Assembly (NCBI RefSeq): GCF_002261425.1 | Contig: NZ_NEVJ01000003.1 | Location: 2,542,001 to 2,606,000 of the forward strand | Length of the DNA stretch: 64,000 bases | Direction of reading: 5' to 3' | Source of the DNA: Bordetella genomosp. 9 | GTDB lineage: Bacteria; Pseudomonadota; Gammaproteobacteria; Burkholderiales; Burkholderiaceae_B | Shown here: positions 25,271-34,415 of the stretch, in pieces | Numbering within the stretch: position 1 is the stretch's first letter | Layout of the letters: each line of letters starts with the position of its first letter | Notes under the pieces: model-generated | Databases searched by the model: none | Told to the model about the DNA's origin: nothing | Seen by the model: the letters and a program-made list of their open reading frames with translations, nothing else | Made by a program: the position numbers and the translations under genes

Positions 25271-26290
25271 ATGGACAACATCAACGACCTGCACCGGCGA
25301 TCCACCATCATCGACGGCCTGGTTTTCTTCAGCGATGGCAGCGCGCGCGACATGCTCGCGGGTGGCGTCAGCGCCATCAACCTGACCGTCACCGACATGG
25401 GTTCGAATTTCGAACAGGCGCTGAAAGACGCGATGGCCTGGCGCGAACGCTGCGCCGCGCCGGATTCGCCATGGCTGCTGGTCGAACGCGTCGAGGATAT
25501 CGCGCGCGCCAAGCAGGCCGGCAAGCTGGGCCTGATCATGGGCTGGCAGAACGGCCGGCCGCTGGGCGATCAGATCGATCGCGTGGCCCTGTTCCACACT
25601 CTGGGCATCCGCGTCATCCAGCTGACCTACAACGAAGCCAATCTGCTGGGCGACGGCTGCCTGGAGAAGCGCAACGCCGGCCTGAGCGACCTGGGCATCA
25701 AGATGATCCAGGAGATGAACCGCGTGGGCATTGCCATCGATCTGAGCCACTGCGCGCCCCAGACCTGCCTGGACGCGGCACGGCATTCCAGCAAGCCGGT
25801 GTTGCTGACACACGCCAACGCCAATGCGGTGATCCCGCGACCGCGCAACAAATCCGATGACGTGATCAAGGCCGTCGCCGACACCGGCGGCGTGATCGGC
25901 TGCAGCATCCATGCCTACCTGAGCTGGCGCGGCGATCCCAAGCAGCAGCCGACCATGGAGGACTTCGTCGCCAATGTGCGCCATATCGGCCAGCTGGTGG
26001 GCTACGAACACGTCGGCATCGGCACGGATTTCCCGGCGGTGGATACGTATGAAGCAGTACGCCACGTGATGGTGATGTCGCGCACCAAGTACGCGGCCTC
26101 GGGCGGCGATTTCTCCAACGCCTTCGGCGACGTGATGGAAGCGCGCTATCCGGTGGAAACGCCTACGCCGGCGCAGTTTCCCGAATTCACGCATGCCTTG
26201 CACAAGGCGGGACTGACCGACACGCAGATCATGGGCGTACTGGGCGGCAACTTCCAGCGCGCCTTCGCGCAGAGCTGGAAGACCGCCTGA
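25271..26290 (+). CDS. M19 dipeptidase-like protein with altered metal site
   Basis: 339 residues of the renal-dipeptidase fold. AIDLSH (H160), LLTHAN (H181) and GIGTDF (D253) match the two zinc His and the substrate Asp of M19. The first ligand pair HxD is missing: the strand reads IIDGLVFFSD. The position of the metal-bridging Glu reads GWQNG instead of EGG-like sequence. The binuclear zinc site is therefore probably incomplete, so it may use one metal, have another hydrolase activity, or be a binding protein. There is no signal peptide. It lies 62 bp after the oxidase and 41 bp before the first Bug gene, with no terminator between them. Confidence 0.85.
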   Translation: MDNINDLHRRSTIIDGLVFFSDGSARDMLAGGVSAINLTVTDMGSNFEQALKDAMAWRERCAAPDSPWLLVERVEDIARAKQAGKLGLIMGWQNGRPLGDQIDRVALFHTLGIRVIQLTYNEANLLGDGCLEKRNAGLSDLGIKMIQEMNRVGIAIDLSHCAPQTCLDAARHSSKPVLLTHANANAVIPRPRNKSDDVIKAVADTGGVIGCSIHAYLSWRGDPKQQPTMEDFVANVRHIGQLVGYEHVGIGTDFPAVDTYEAVRHVMVMSRTKYAASGGDFSNAFGDVMEARYPVETPTPAQFPEFTHALHKAGLTDTQIMGVLGGNFQRAFAQSWKTA

Positions 26291-26331
26291 ACCGCCGACG
26301 CCACCATCCAAAAGTCCACAGGGGGACCCAC

Positions 26332-27339
26332 ATGACCGCATTATCCAGACCGATCGCGCGCGGGCTGCGTCGCGCGGCGTTCATCGCCATGGGCGCTGCC
26401 GCGCTGCTCGCGCAACTGGCTCGGCCCGCGTCGGCGCAATCCGCCGACAGCTATCCGGCCTATCCGGTGCACATCGTCGTGCCTTACCAGGCCGGCGGAT
26501 CGACCGACATCGTCATCCGCAAATTCGCCGAACTGGCGGCGCCCAGGCTGGGCCAGGCCATCGTCATCGAGAATCGAGGCGGCGCCGGCGCGACCCTGGG
26601 CGCGCGCGCCATCAAGACGGCCAAACCGGACGGCTATATGCTGGCCGTGCTGCCCAGTCCCGTCTTCCGCATGCCGCACATCCAGGACATGGGCTACGAC
26701 CCGGTGCATGATTTCACCTACATCATGATGCTCAGCGGCTACACGCTGGGCGTGGCCGTGCCGGCGGACTCGCCGTTCAAGACCTGGGCGGATTTCATCG
26801 GCTACGCCAAGGCGCATCCGAATGAGGTCACCTACGGGACCGCCAGCGTGGGCAGCGCCTCCAACGTGATGATGGAAGACATCGCCACGCGCAACGGCGT
26901 GACGTGGCGGCACATCCCCTACAAGGGCGAGTCGGACGTGCTGACCGCCGTCATGGGCGGCCAGGTTACCGCCTATGCCGGATCGACCACGGTGCAGCCG
27001 CTCGTTCAGGCGAAAAAAATGCGCATGCTGGTAACGTGGGGCGAACACCGCAGCGCGCAGTATCCCGAAGTGCCCACGCTCAAGGAACTGGACGGCACAC
27101 CGCCGGCCAACGCGCCCTTCGGTATCGCCGGCCCCAAGGGCATGCCGCCGCCCGTGGTGGCGAAGCTGCAGACCGTATTCAAGCAGGTGGCCGAATCCGA
27201 GCCGTTCAAGCAGGTGCTGACGCAATACGGCCAGGAGCTGGTCTACATGGACGGCAAGGACTACGCCGCCTATGCGGCCAGGCAATATGAGCTCGAAGCG
27301 GACATCGTGCGCAAGCTGGGGCTGGCGCAGAACAAGTAG
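26332..27339 (+). CDS. Bug-type tripartite tricarboxylate transporter receptor (periplasmic)
   Basis: 335 residues with a Sec signal (Arg-rich start, hydrophobic core ~15-30, cleavage near SAQS). Bug landmarks: YPVHIVVPYQAGGSTDI, IENRGGAGATLG, the KPDGYML motif and VTYGTASVGSAS. Bug proteins bind small carboxylates or amides in the periplasm and hand them to TctAB-type membrane proteins. No TctA or TctB gene is in this window, so it must use a transporter encoded elsewhere or act as a sensor. GGGG lies six bases before the ATG. Confidence 0.94.
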   Translation: MTALSRPIARGLRRAAFIAMGAAALLAQLARPASAQSADSYPAYPVHIVVPYQAGGSTDIVIRKFAELAAPRLGQAIVIENRGGAGATLGARAIKTAKPDGYMLAVLPSPVFRMPHIQDMGYDPVHDFTYIMMLSGYTLGVAVPADSPFKTWADFIGYAKAHPNEVTYGTASVGSASNVMMEDIATRNGVTWRHIPYKGESDVLTAVMGGQVTAYAGSTTVQPLVQAKKMRMLVTWGEHRSAQYPEVPTLKELDGTPPANAPFGIAGPKGMPPPVVAKLQTVFKQVAESEPFKQVLTQYGQELVYMDGKDYAAYAARQYELEADIVRKLGLAQNK

Positions 27340-27412
27340 CCGCATAAAACAGGTGCAGGGACAGACCACATCAAGCAAAGCGATAACGCATAACGCTTCA
27401 AGGGGTTGTTCG

Positions 27413-28405
27413 ATGACGAGTTCAGTACTTTCTTTCTGGCGCGCGTTGATCGCCGCCAGCGTGTTCCTGCTGGGCGCGGCCCACCTGCCATCGGCCCTGG
27501 CTGCCGACTGGCCCGATCGTCCGATACGCCTGATGGTGGGCTACCCGCCCGGCGGCGGCACGGATACCGTGGCGCGCGTGCTGGCCCAACAGCTGACCAA
27601 GGTGCTGCACCAGTCGGTCATCATCGAAAACCGTGCGGGCGCCAGCAGCACCATCGCCGCGCAGCAGGTGGCGCGCGCCGAACCTGACGGTTATACCGTG
27701 CTGTTCGCGACCGGTTCGCCCTTGACCGGCGCGCCGCTGACGATCAAGGGCCTGACCTACGATCCCTTGAAGGACCTGGTGCCCGTGACCCTGATCGGCG
27801 GCGGACCGTTCATCCTGGTGGCCAATCCCGCCTTTCCGCCCAATACCCTGCCGGAGCTGGTCGAGTACGCGCGCGCGCATCCCGGCCAGGTGAACTACGC
27901 GTCGCCCGGCATCAGCACGGCGAACTACTTCTTTGCCGAGGTCCTGAACCAGGACGCCAATATCAAGACGGTGCATGTGCCCTACAAGGGCAGCTCGGCG
28001 CTGATCAACGACACGATCGCCGGGCAGGTGCAATACACGCTGGATACCCCGGGCACCACGCTGCCCTTGATCCACGCAGGCAAGCTCAAGGCCCTGGCGA
28101 TCTTCAGCAAGAAGCGGCTGGAGCGGGCGCCCGATATTCCCACCACCGTGGAAGCCGGCTATCCCGAGCTGGTCGGCGGCTCCTGGTACGGGCTGCTGCT
28201 GCCCAAGGGCACGCCCCCGGCCATCGTGGATGCGCTGTACAAGGCGACGAAGCAGGCCCTGACGGGCGATGAAGTGCGCCGCGCCATGGAAGCGCGCGAC
28301 GTCATTATCCAGGGCAGCACGCCGGCCGAGTTCAAGGACTATATCCAGGCCGAATACACGAAGTGGAAGACCGTCACCGACCGGCTGGGCATCAAGCCGC
28401 AGTGA
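27413..28405 (+). CDS. Second Bug-type periplasmic receptor
   Basis: 330 residues from the ATG at 27413 (AGGGG seven bases upstream). The signal peptide is cleaved near ALAAD. Bug landmarks are RPIRLMVGYPPGGGTDTVA, IENRAGASSTIA, EPDGYTVLF and VNYASPGIST. It is clearly diverged from the preceding Bug protein, so it is not a recent duplicate, and the two may bind different ligands of the same pathway. It lies 73 bp after the first Bug gene and 73 bp before the GGT-like gene, probably in one transcript. Confidence 0.94.
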   Translation: MTSSVLSFWRALIAASVFLLGAAHLPSALAADWPDRPIRLMVGYPPGGGTDTVARVLAQQLTKVLHQSVIIENRAGASSTIAAQQVARAEPDGYTVLFATGSPLTGAPLTIKGLTYDPLKDLVPVTLIGGGPFILVANPAFPPNTLPELVEYARAHPGQVNYASPGISTANYFFAEVLNQDANIKTVHVPYKGSSALINDTIAGQVQYTLDTPGTTLPLIHAGKLKALAIFSKKRLERAPDIPTTVEAGYPELVGGSWYGLLLPKGTPPAIVDALYKATKQALTGDEVRRAMEARDVIIQGSTPAEFKDYIQAEYTKWKTVTDRLGIKPQ

Positions 28406-28478
28406 CATCCCCGCAGTGACCCCGGAACCCGCGCGCGGCGCAACATGGCGCCGCGCAATGCATGCGCAGGAGAACAGC

Positions 28479-30242
28479 ATGGCGACCCCCTCTTATGCCC
28501 CGGACCTGACCGCCGGCAGCGCGCCGCTCTCGATGCGGCCGACGTTGACCGGACTGAACCACATGATCGCCGCGGGCCATTACCTGGCCACGCAGGCGGG
28601 CATGGACATCCTGCAGGCGGGCGGCAATGCCGTCGACGCCGGCGTGGCGGCCGGCATCGCGCTGGGCGTGGTGCAGAGCGACATCGTCAACTTCGGAGGC
28701 GTGGCGCCCATCCTGGTCTATCAGGCGGACACCCGCAAGGTGTGGAGCATTTCCGGATTGGGCTACTGGCCCAAGGCCACGCGGCTGGACGATTTCCTGC
28801 AGAAGCACAAGGGCACGATACCGGCGGGCGTATTGCGTACGGTGATTCCCGCCGCGCCGGACGCCTGGATCACCGCGCTGGAGCGTTTCGGCACCATGAG
28901 CTTCGGCGACGTGGCGGCGGGTGCCATCCGCCTGGCGCGCGACGGCTACGTCATGTATTCGCTGATGGCCGAGGTGCTGGAAGAGAACGCCAGGAACTAC
29001 GCGCGCTGGCCTTCCAGCGCGGCCGTCTACCTGCCCGGCGGCAAGCCGCCGCGCGCCGGCGACATCTTCCGCCAGACCGACCTGGCGGGCAGCCTGCAAT
29101 ACCTGGCCGACGAAGAGCGCGCGCATCAGGGCCAGGGCCGCCTGGCGGGCCTCGCCGCCGCGCGGCGGGCCTTCTACGAAGGCGACATCGCCGCCGCCAT
29201 CGTCAACTACCACAAGCAGGAAGGCGGCCTGGTCACGCATGAGGACCTGCGCGATTTCCGTGTCGAGGTCGATCCGGCGTTGATGACGGATTTCCACGGG
29301 ACCCGCGTGCACAGCTGCGGTTTCTGGTGCCAGGGGCCGTCGCTGCTGCAGATGCTGAATATCCTGGAGCCGCGCGACCTGAAGTCGCTCGGCCACAACT
29401 CGGCCGCCTATGTGCATCTGCTGACCGAGACCATCAAGCTGGCATTCGCCGATCGCGAGGTGCATTACGGCGATCCGCGCCACACGGACGTGCCGCAGCA
29501 GGCGCTGCTGTCCAAGGAGTACGCGCGGCAGCGGCTGGCGATGATAGATCCGAATCGCGCCGGCCCCGACATGCCGCCCGCCGGCCGCCTGCCCAGCGCC
29601 CGCGACATCGAGCTGCGCGAGGCCGGGCCGGGCGATACGGCGCGCACCGACCCGCGGCTGGATACCTCTTACGTGGCGGTGGTGGACAAGCACGGCAACG
29701 CCTTTTCCGCCACGCCCAGCGATGGCTCCTACAACTCCCCGGTGATACCGGGCACCGGCCTGATCGCGTCGGGCCGAGGCAGCCAGTCCTGGGCGGAGGC
29801 CGGCCATCCCTGCGCGGTCGGCCCGGGCCGGCGCCCGCGCCTCACCCCCAACCCTTCCATGGCGATCCGGCCCGATGGCTATGTGATGCCCTTCGGCACG
29901 CCGGGCGGCGACGTGCAGGTGCAGGCCATGCTGCAGACCTTCCTGAATATCGAGGTCTTCGGCATGGAGCTGCAGCAGGCCATCGAAGCACCCCGCTTCG
30001 CCAGCTTCAGTTTCCCCTCGTCGTTCGAACCGCATACCGCCGTGCCCGGCCGGCTGATGATCGAGGACCTGATCCCGAAGGAAGTCGGCGACCGGCTGGC
30101 CGCCATGGGCCATTCCGTAAAATGGTGGCAGGACCGCAACTGGCGCGCCGGCGCGATGTGCGCGGTGCGGCATGATATGCAAACCGGCATCCGCTGGGGC
30201 GGCGCCGATCCGCGGCGGCCGGCCTATGCCGCGGGATGGTGA
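28479..30242 (+). CDS. Gamma-glutamyltransferase-like Ntn-hydrolase
   Basis: 587 residues from the ATG at 28479 (AGGAG six bases upstream). GGT-fold landmarks: AGMDILQAGGNAVDAG, TDFHGTRVHSCGFWCQGPSLLQ, and the autoprocessing junction LDTSYVAVVDKHGNAFS with T396 aligned to the catalytic Thr of GGT (T391 in E. coli). PNPSMAIRPDGYVMPFGTPGG lies in the small subunit. There is no signal peptide, unlike periplasmic GGT, so action on an imported gamma-glutamyl amide or related acyl compound in the cytoplasm is the likely role. The substrate is unknown. It closes the Bug/oxidase cluster. Confidence 0.9.
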   Translation: MATPSYAPDLTAGSAPLSMRPTLTGLNHMIAAGHYLATQAGMDILQAGGNAVDAGVAAGIALGVVQSDIVNFGGVAPILVYQADTRKVWSISGLGYWPKATRLDDFLQKHKGTIPAGVLRTVIPAAPDAWITALERFGTMSFGDVAAGAIRLARDGYVMYSLMAEVLEENARNYARWPSSAAVYLPGGKPPRAGDIFRQTDLAGSLQYLADEERAHQGQGRLAGLAAARRAFYEGDIAAAIVNYHKQEGGLVTHEDLRDFRVEVDPALMTDFHGTRVHSCGFWCQGPSLLQMLNILEPRDLKSLGHNSAAYVHLLTETIKLAFADREVHYGDPRHTDVPQQALLSKEYARQRLAMIDPNRAGPDMPPAGRLPSARDIELREAGPGDTARTDPRLDTSYVAVVDKHGNAFSATPSDGSYNSPVIPGTGLIASGRGSQSWAEAGHPCAVGPGRRPRLTPNPSMAIRPDGYVMPFGTPGGDVQVQAMLQTFLNIEVFGMELQQAIEAPRFASFSFPSSFEPHTAVPGRLMIEDLIPKEVGDRLAAMGHSVKWWQDRNWRAGAMCAVRHDMQTGIRWGGADPRRPAYAAGW

Positions 30243-30250
30243 TGAATTGA

Positions 30251-30913
30251 ATGGACGAAGACCTGCTTGCCTGTTGGAAACCGCGCCTGGCGGACATCGC
30301 CGCCCCCGCTGCGGCGGACGATGGCGCGCATGACCTGAATCACCTGCAACGCGTATGGTCGGTGGCGCGGCGCATCCTGGACGACCACCCTGAAGCCGAC
30401 GCGCTCGTCGTTCTGGCCGCGTGCTTCCTGCACGACCTGGTCAACCTGCCCAAGAACCACCCCGAACGTTCCAAGGCATCCGTCATGGCCGCCGCCCAGG
30501 CGACTCGCGCGTTGGCCGATGCCGGCTTCCCCGCCGACAAGCTGCCCGCCGTCGCCCATGCCATCGAGGCGCACAGCTTCTCCGCCGGCATCCCGCCGCG
30601 CACCCTGGAAGCGCGCATCGTCCAGGACGCGGACCGCATGGACGCCCTGGGCGCCATCGGCCTGGCCCGCATGTTCCACGTCGGCGGCCAACTGGGCCGT
30701 CCGCTGGCCCACGGCACCGACCCCCTGGCCGTCGACCGCCCGCTCGACGACACCCGATACGCCCTCGACCACATCGAGGCCAAGCTGCTGCGCCTGCCCG
30801 CCACCCTGCACACCGCCGCCGCCCGCCGCATCGCCGACACCCGCGCCGCCCGCCTGCGCCGCTTCCGCGACGAATTCGTCGCCGAATGGACGGGCTACGA
30901 CGCGGATCAGTGA
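30251..30913 (+). CDS. HD-domain phosphohydrolase (YedJ-like)
   Basis: 220 residues, a stand-alone HD domain: HDLNHLQRVW (first His), CFLHDLVNLPKNHP (the HD pair) and IVQDADRMDALGAIG (final Asp) match the YedJ/HDIG-type hydrolases. These are metal-dependent phosphohydrolases of mostly unknown substrate. The gene starts eight bases after the GGT-like stop and has a poor Shine-Dalgarno, so translation may be coupled. A functional tie to the cluster is not obvious. Confidence 0.9.
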   Translation: MDEDLLACWKPRLADIAAPAAADDGAHDLNHLQRVWSVARRILDDHPEADALVVLAACFLHDLVNLPKNHPERSKASVMAAAQATRALADAGFPADKLPAVAHAIEAHSFSAGIPPRTLEARIVQDADRMDALGAIGLARMFHVGGQLGRPLAHGTDPLAVDRPLDDTRYALDHIEAKLLRLPATLHTAAARRIADTRAARLRRFRDEFVAEWTGYDADQ

Positions 30914-31246
30914 CAACGGCGCTCCTGTTGCCTGCTCCGCCGACGGCATCCGGTCGCTCGCTGGGGTAGGTGCACATCTCCGAAAGTGCTTCAACACCTC
31001 TTGTTGGAACTCGCCCAGCAAGCCGGTGACTCCCAGGCTCGTCAATGCCGGGCCGGCCCCATCGCACCTTAATGCCAACTGCGATGCACCGCCCGCCGCG
31101 GAGCGCCAGTGCATGCCAGGCGCAATGCGCTCCCCGGATAATGCCAAACCGTCATTACCCCGCGACATGTCGATTCCGGCCCCTCTCATTCGTCGTGGCA
31201 GGACGGCGCGAAATCCCGCTCGTGCCGCACCACGCGAGGAGTCGCC
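30914..31246. other. 333-bp intergenic region before the GST gene
   Basis: I see no gene, RNA or strong hairpin here. Composition is somewhat lower in GC than coding neighbours, with several CTC/TGC stretches. It presumably contains the promoter of the GST gene and the 3' end of the HD gene transcript. Confidence 0.5.
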
Positions 31247-31906
31247 ATGGCGCTGCAGCTGTATTTCCATCCGTTCTCGTCCTATTGCCAGAAAGTGCTC
31301 ATCGCCCTGTACGACCTGGGCATCGAATTCGAACGCAATGTCATTGAAGGCCCTGACAGTCCGGCGGGCCGGCGCCTGGCTGAGCTGTGGCCGATGCAGC
31401 GCTTTCCCGTGCTGGCGGACGGCGATCGTACGGTGATCGAGTCGAGCTGCATCATCGAATACCTGGACCTGTATCACGCCAGTGGGTCGCGGATGATCCC
31501 GCAGGATCCCAAGGCAGCGCTGGAAACGCGCTTCATGGACCGATTTTTCGACAACTACGTCGCGACGCCGCAGATGCAGATCGTCTTCAACGAGCTGCGC
31601 CCCGTGGAGTCGCGCGATCCCCATGGCGTGCGGCAGTCCCGCGCGATGCTGGACACGTCGTATGCCTGGCTGGACCGGAGATTGGCCGGTCGCGCATGGG
31701 CGGCCGGCGAGCGATTCACCTTGGCCGATTGCGGCGCGGCGCCCTTCCTGTTCTACGCCGACTGGACGCACCCGATACCGCCGCATTGCGCGCACGTGCG
31801 CGCCTACCGCCAGCGCCTGTTGCGTTATCCATCATTCGCGCGCGCGGTCGACGAAGCCCGCCCGTACCGCGCATGGTTCCCCTTGGGCGCGCCCGATCGC
31901 GACTGA
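31247..31906 (+). CDS. Glutathione S-transferase family protein
   Basis: 219 residues. The N-terminal thioredoxin-fold domain has LYFHPFSSYCQKVLIALYD with a Ser/Cys-containing active-site start, the cis-Pro of QRFPVLADG and the glutathione-binding ESSCIIEYLD. The helical C-terminal domain has the AAGERFTLADCGAAPFLF N-cap box. GAGGAG lies five bases before the ATG. It would conjugate or reduce small electrophiles; the class cannot be set. It is monocistronic, 121 bp upstream of the channel gene. Confidence 0.92.
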   Translation: MALQLYFHPFSSYCQKVLIALYDLGIEFERNVIEGPDSPAGRRLAELWPMQRFPVLADGDRTVIESSCIIEYLDLYHASGSRMIPQDPKAALETRFMDRFFDNYVATPQMQIVFNELRPVESRDPHGVRQSRAMLDTSYAWLDRRLAGRAWAAGERFTLADCGAAPFLFYADWTHPIPPHCAHVRAYRQRLLRYPSFARAVDEARPYRAWFPLGAPDRD

Positions 31907-32027
31907 GCGCGATCCAAGGCAATAGCACGCACCCGATGCGCTGTTTTGGTGCTCTTCCGCTGTATCGATCGCCATGCGCTGTTACCCTGTAACGTCGATC
32001 AGGCCCTGACCTACGAGGAGGATCCGC

Positions 32028-33188
32028 ATGACCGACAACGTTTTCGGTGCGTTTTTCACTGATACGCTTTTCCTGAACATTCCGCTGCTGAACTGGATCA
32101 TCGCTTTCGCGACGGCGTGCGCCGCATTCGCCGTCGCGCGTATCGCCGTCGGCTTCGCGAAGCGCAGGCTCCTGGCCCGTTCACACACGGCTGGCGCCCA
32201 TTTCAGCGTTGTCGCCGCCGAAGTCGTTGCGGGCACCAGCAATATGCTGCTCGCGCTGGCCGCCCTGCTGATCGGCGCGGGCGTGCTGGACATGCCCGCG
32301 CGCTGGGCCGGCCGCATCGACGGCCTGTGGTTCGTCGTCGCCATCCTGCAGATCGCATTGTGGGCGCATCGTGCCATGGTGCTGGGCATGCGCCATTATT
32401 TCCATCGCCATGCGGAACCGCAGGGCGGCCAGATCACGGCGCTGGCGGCGCTGTCCATCTGGGGCGCCAAGGTGCTGCTGTGGGCGGTCGTGCTGCTGGC
32501 GATGCTGTCCAACATGGGCGTCAACATCACCGCCTTCGTCGCCAGCCTGGGCGTGGGCGGCATCGCGGTGGCGCTGGCCGTGCAGAACATATTGGGCGAC
32601 CTGTTCGCGTCCATGTCGATCGCCATCGACAAGCCTTTCGAGGTCAACGACTTCATCGTGGTGGGCACGCTGGCCGGCACGGTCGAGCACGTGGGATTGA
32701 AGACCACCCGCATCCGCAGCCTGGGCGGCGAACAGATCGTGATGTCCAACGCCAGCATGCTGACGGCCACCATCCAGAACTACAAGCGCCTGCGCGAACG
32801 CCGGGTGGTGTTCCAGTTCGGCCTTAGCTACGACTGCACCGCGCAACAGACGCGCGAAGTGCCCGCCATTGTCGAACGCATCATCCGCGCACAGGACAAG
32901 ACGCGCTTCGACCGCTCGCATTTCAAGGGCTTCGGCGAAAGCTCGCTGGATTTCGAGACGGTGTATATCGTGCTGGACCCGGGCTACAACCAGTACATGG
33001 ATATCCAGCAGGCCATCAACCTGGAAATGATGCAGGCTTTCGAAGACCTGGGCGTGCGCTTCGCTCACCCCATGCGTACCTTGCACGTGGCATCGCTGCC
33101 CGGCCCGCGGCGGCAGGAAGACGCCGCGCGTCGCGTGCGCGCCGATGCCCCCGATCGCAGGCTGGGCGTGTCACCCCAGGGCGCGTAG
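32028..33188 (+). CDS. MscS-family mechanosensitive channel
   Basis: 386 residues. About four N-terminal membrane segments (~15-35, ~65-85, ~100-120, ~145-165) precede the conserved pore helix and beta domain: ASLGVGGIAVALAVQNILGD, then VNDFIVVGTLAGTVEHVGLKTTRIRS, with QIVMSNASMLTATIQNY. The helix after TM3 and the C-terminal cytoplasmic cage (to PMRTLHVAS) are complete. It opens under membrane tension to release osmolytes. A ~35-residue Arg/Ala tail follows. GAGGAGG lies upstream of the ATG. Confidence 0.94.
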   Translation: MTDNVFGAFFTDTLFLNIPLLNWIIAFATACAAFAVARIAVGFAKRRLLARSHTAGAHFSVVAAEVVAGTSNMLLALAALLIGAGVLDMPARWAGRIDGLWFVVAILQIALWAHRAMVLGMRHYFHRHAEPQGGQITALAALSIWGAKVLLWAVVLLAMLSNMGVNITAFVASLGVGGIAVALAVQNILGDLFASMSIAIDKPFEVNDFIVVGTLAGTVEHVGLKTTRIRSLGGEQIVMSNASMLTATIQNYKRLRERRVVFQFGLSYDCTAQQTREVPAIVERIIRAQDKTRFDRSHFKGFGESSLDFETVYIVLDPGYNQYMDIQQAINLEMMQAFEDLGVRFAHPMRTLHVASLPGPRRQEDAARRVRADAPDRRLGVSPQGA

Positions 33189-33248
33189 CCGGCGGCAGCG
33201 TTCCGGCGCAAAGCGCGTGGTCGGCGGCGATGTGCCAGCGCGGACCGC

Positions 33249-34319
33249 CTAGCCGAGCGTGGCGGGCTTGCGCCGGACGAAGCGCTGTTCCGTGACCGGC
33301 TCGCCCCATTGCGAGCCGGCGGTTTCCTCCGCCAGCTGGAAGCCGACGGACTCGTACAGATGCCGCGCGGCATCCAGGCCGCGGAAGGTCCATAGATAAG
33401 TCTCGTCGTACCATGCGTCCGCGAACGCCATGGCCCGCGCCAGCAGATCGCGGCCGACTCCCCTGCCCCGCAGGCTGCCGTCCACGATGAACCAGCGCAG
33501 ATGCGCTTCCCGCGTGTCCATGTCGCCGTCGATCACCACGGATCCCAGCACCCGGCCGTGTTCGACATAGAGCCACATCCCCTTGCCTTGCGCGGGAAGC
33601 GATTCCGCGAAGGCCGCCAGCTCCGTCGCAACCTTGCGCTCGAAGAACACGCCGAAGCCTACGGTCTCGGCGTAGTAGCGGGCGTGCAAGGCCGCGACAT
33701 CGCCGATGCAGCCAGGCAGGTAACCTTCGACGATGTGCCCTTCGCCGTTACTGGCGGCTTCCACGCCGGTTTCCCGCCGCCGGACATTGGCCGTGACCGC
33801 GGCCCGCTCCACGGATGGCTCAGGAACGCCATCGTCGTTATCCGCGACCCCGGCCATATTCGGATTGTCGCGAGACAAAGCCTCGCCATACAGCGCCAGC
33901 AGGCGCAGCAGCGCCTGCTGATCGACCGGCGCCAGCTGGCGCAGCGCCTTCGACACCTGATCGGTCGCGAACCGGTCGATGCGCGCCCGCAGCGCCGCAC
34001 CCTGGCGCGTCAGGTACAGCCGCGCCGCCCGAGCGTCCTCCGGATCGCTCTCGCGCCGCAGCAGGCCGGCGGCTTCCAGCTTGGCGACCTGACGACTGGC
34101 ATTGGATTTGTCCAGCCGCAGCACCGCAGCCAGGTCGCGCGCCTGTATGCCAGGCGTCAAGCCCACTTCGATGATGGCGTGCACCGCGGAAGGCGCCAGG
34201 CCGCTGTCGGCAAGATGCGGACGCATGAAACCCAGCTCCCGCACCAGCTTGCGCGACAGTTCGCGCACCTGCCTGATGGTCTGCTCGCGCGACTGGCTCA
34301 ACGCTTCGATGACGTCCAT
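33249..34319 (-). CDS. MarR-type regulator fused to GNAT acetyltransferase
   Basis: 356 residues from the ATG at 34319 (GGA five bases upstream; an ATG at 34349 has its AGGG too close). The winged HTH at ~10-150 (GIQARDLAAVLRLDKSNASRQVAKLEAAGLL, then DPEDARAARLYLT) is joined by a ~30-residue linker to a GNAT domain at ~195-350 (VVIDGDMDTREAHLRWFIV, RGRGVGRDLLARAM, ARHLYESVGFQLAEE). This MarR-GNAT architecture is known, with the acetyl group acceptor generally undefined. A perfect palindrome sits directly upstream, suggesting autoregulation. It is convergent with the channel gene and upstream of the MFS gene on the same strand side. Confidence 0.92.
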   Translation of the reverse strand: MDVIEALSQSREQTIRQVRELSRKLVRELGFMRPHLADSGLAPSAVHAIIEVGLTPGIQARDLAAVLRLDKSNASRQVAKLEAAGLLRRESDPEDARAARLYLTRQGAALRARIDRFATDQVSKALRQLAPVDQQALLRLLALYGEALSRDNPNMAGVADNDDGVPEPSVERAAVTANVRRRETGVEAASNGEGHIVEGYLPGCIGDVAALHARYYAETVGFGVFFERKVATELAAFAESLPAQGKGMWLYVEHGRVLGSVVIDGDMDTREAHLRWFIVDGSLRGRGVGRDLLARAMAFADAWYDETYLWTFRGLDAARHLYESVGFQLAEETAGSQWGEPVTEQRFVRRKPATLG

Positions 34320-34358
34320 GGTGTTCCATCCCGCGCCGTTCGGCGGCATCCCTTATAA

Positions 34359-34373
34359 GTTGCGATTCGCAAC
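34359..34373. promoter_or_regulatory. Perfect palindrome upstream of the MarR-GNAT gene
   Basis: GTTGCGATTCGCAAC is a perfect 7-bp inverted repeat around a single central base, 40 bp before the chosen start codon and embedded in AT-rich sequence (TTATAAG on one side, CCAATATAAC on the other). The size and symmetry fit a MarR-dimer operator covering the promoter. Confidence 0.65.
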
Positions 34374-34415
34374 CAATATAACAGCGGAGGAAAATGCCAT
34401 CAATCCGGCACGGCC

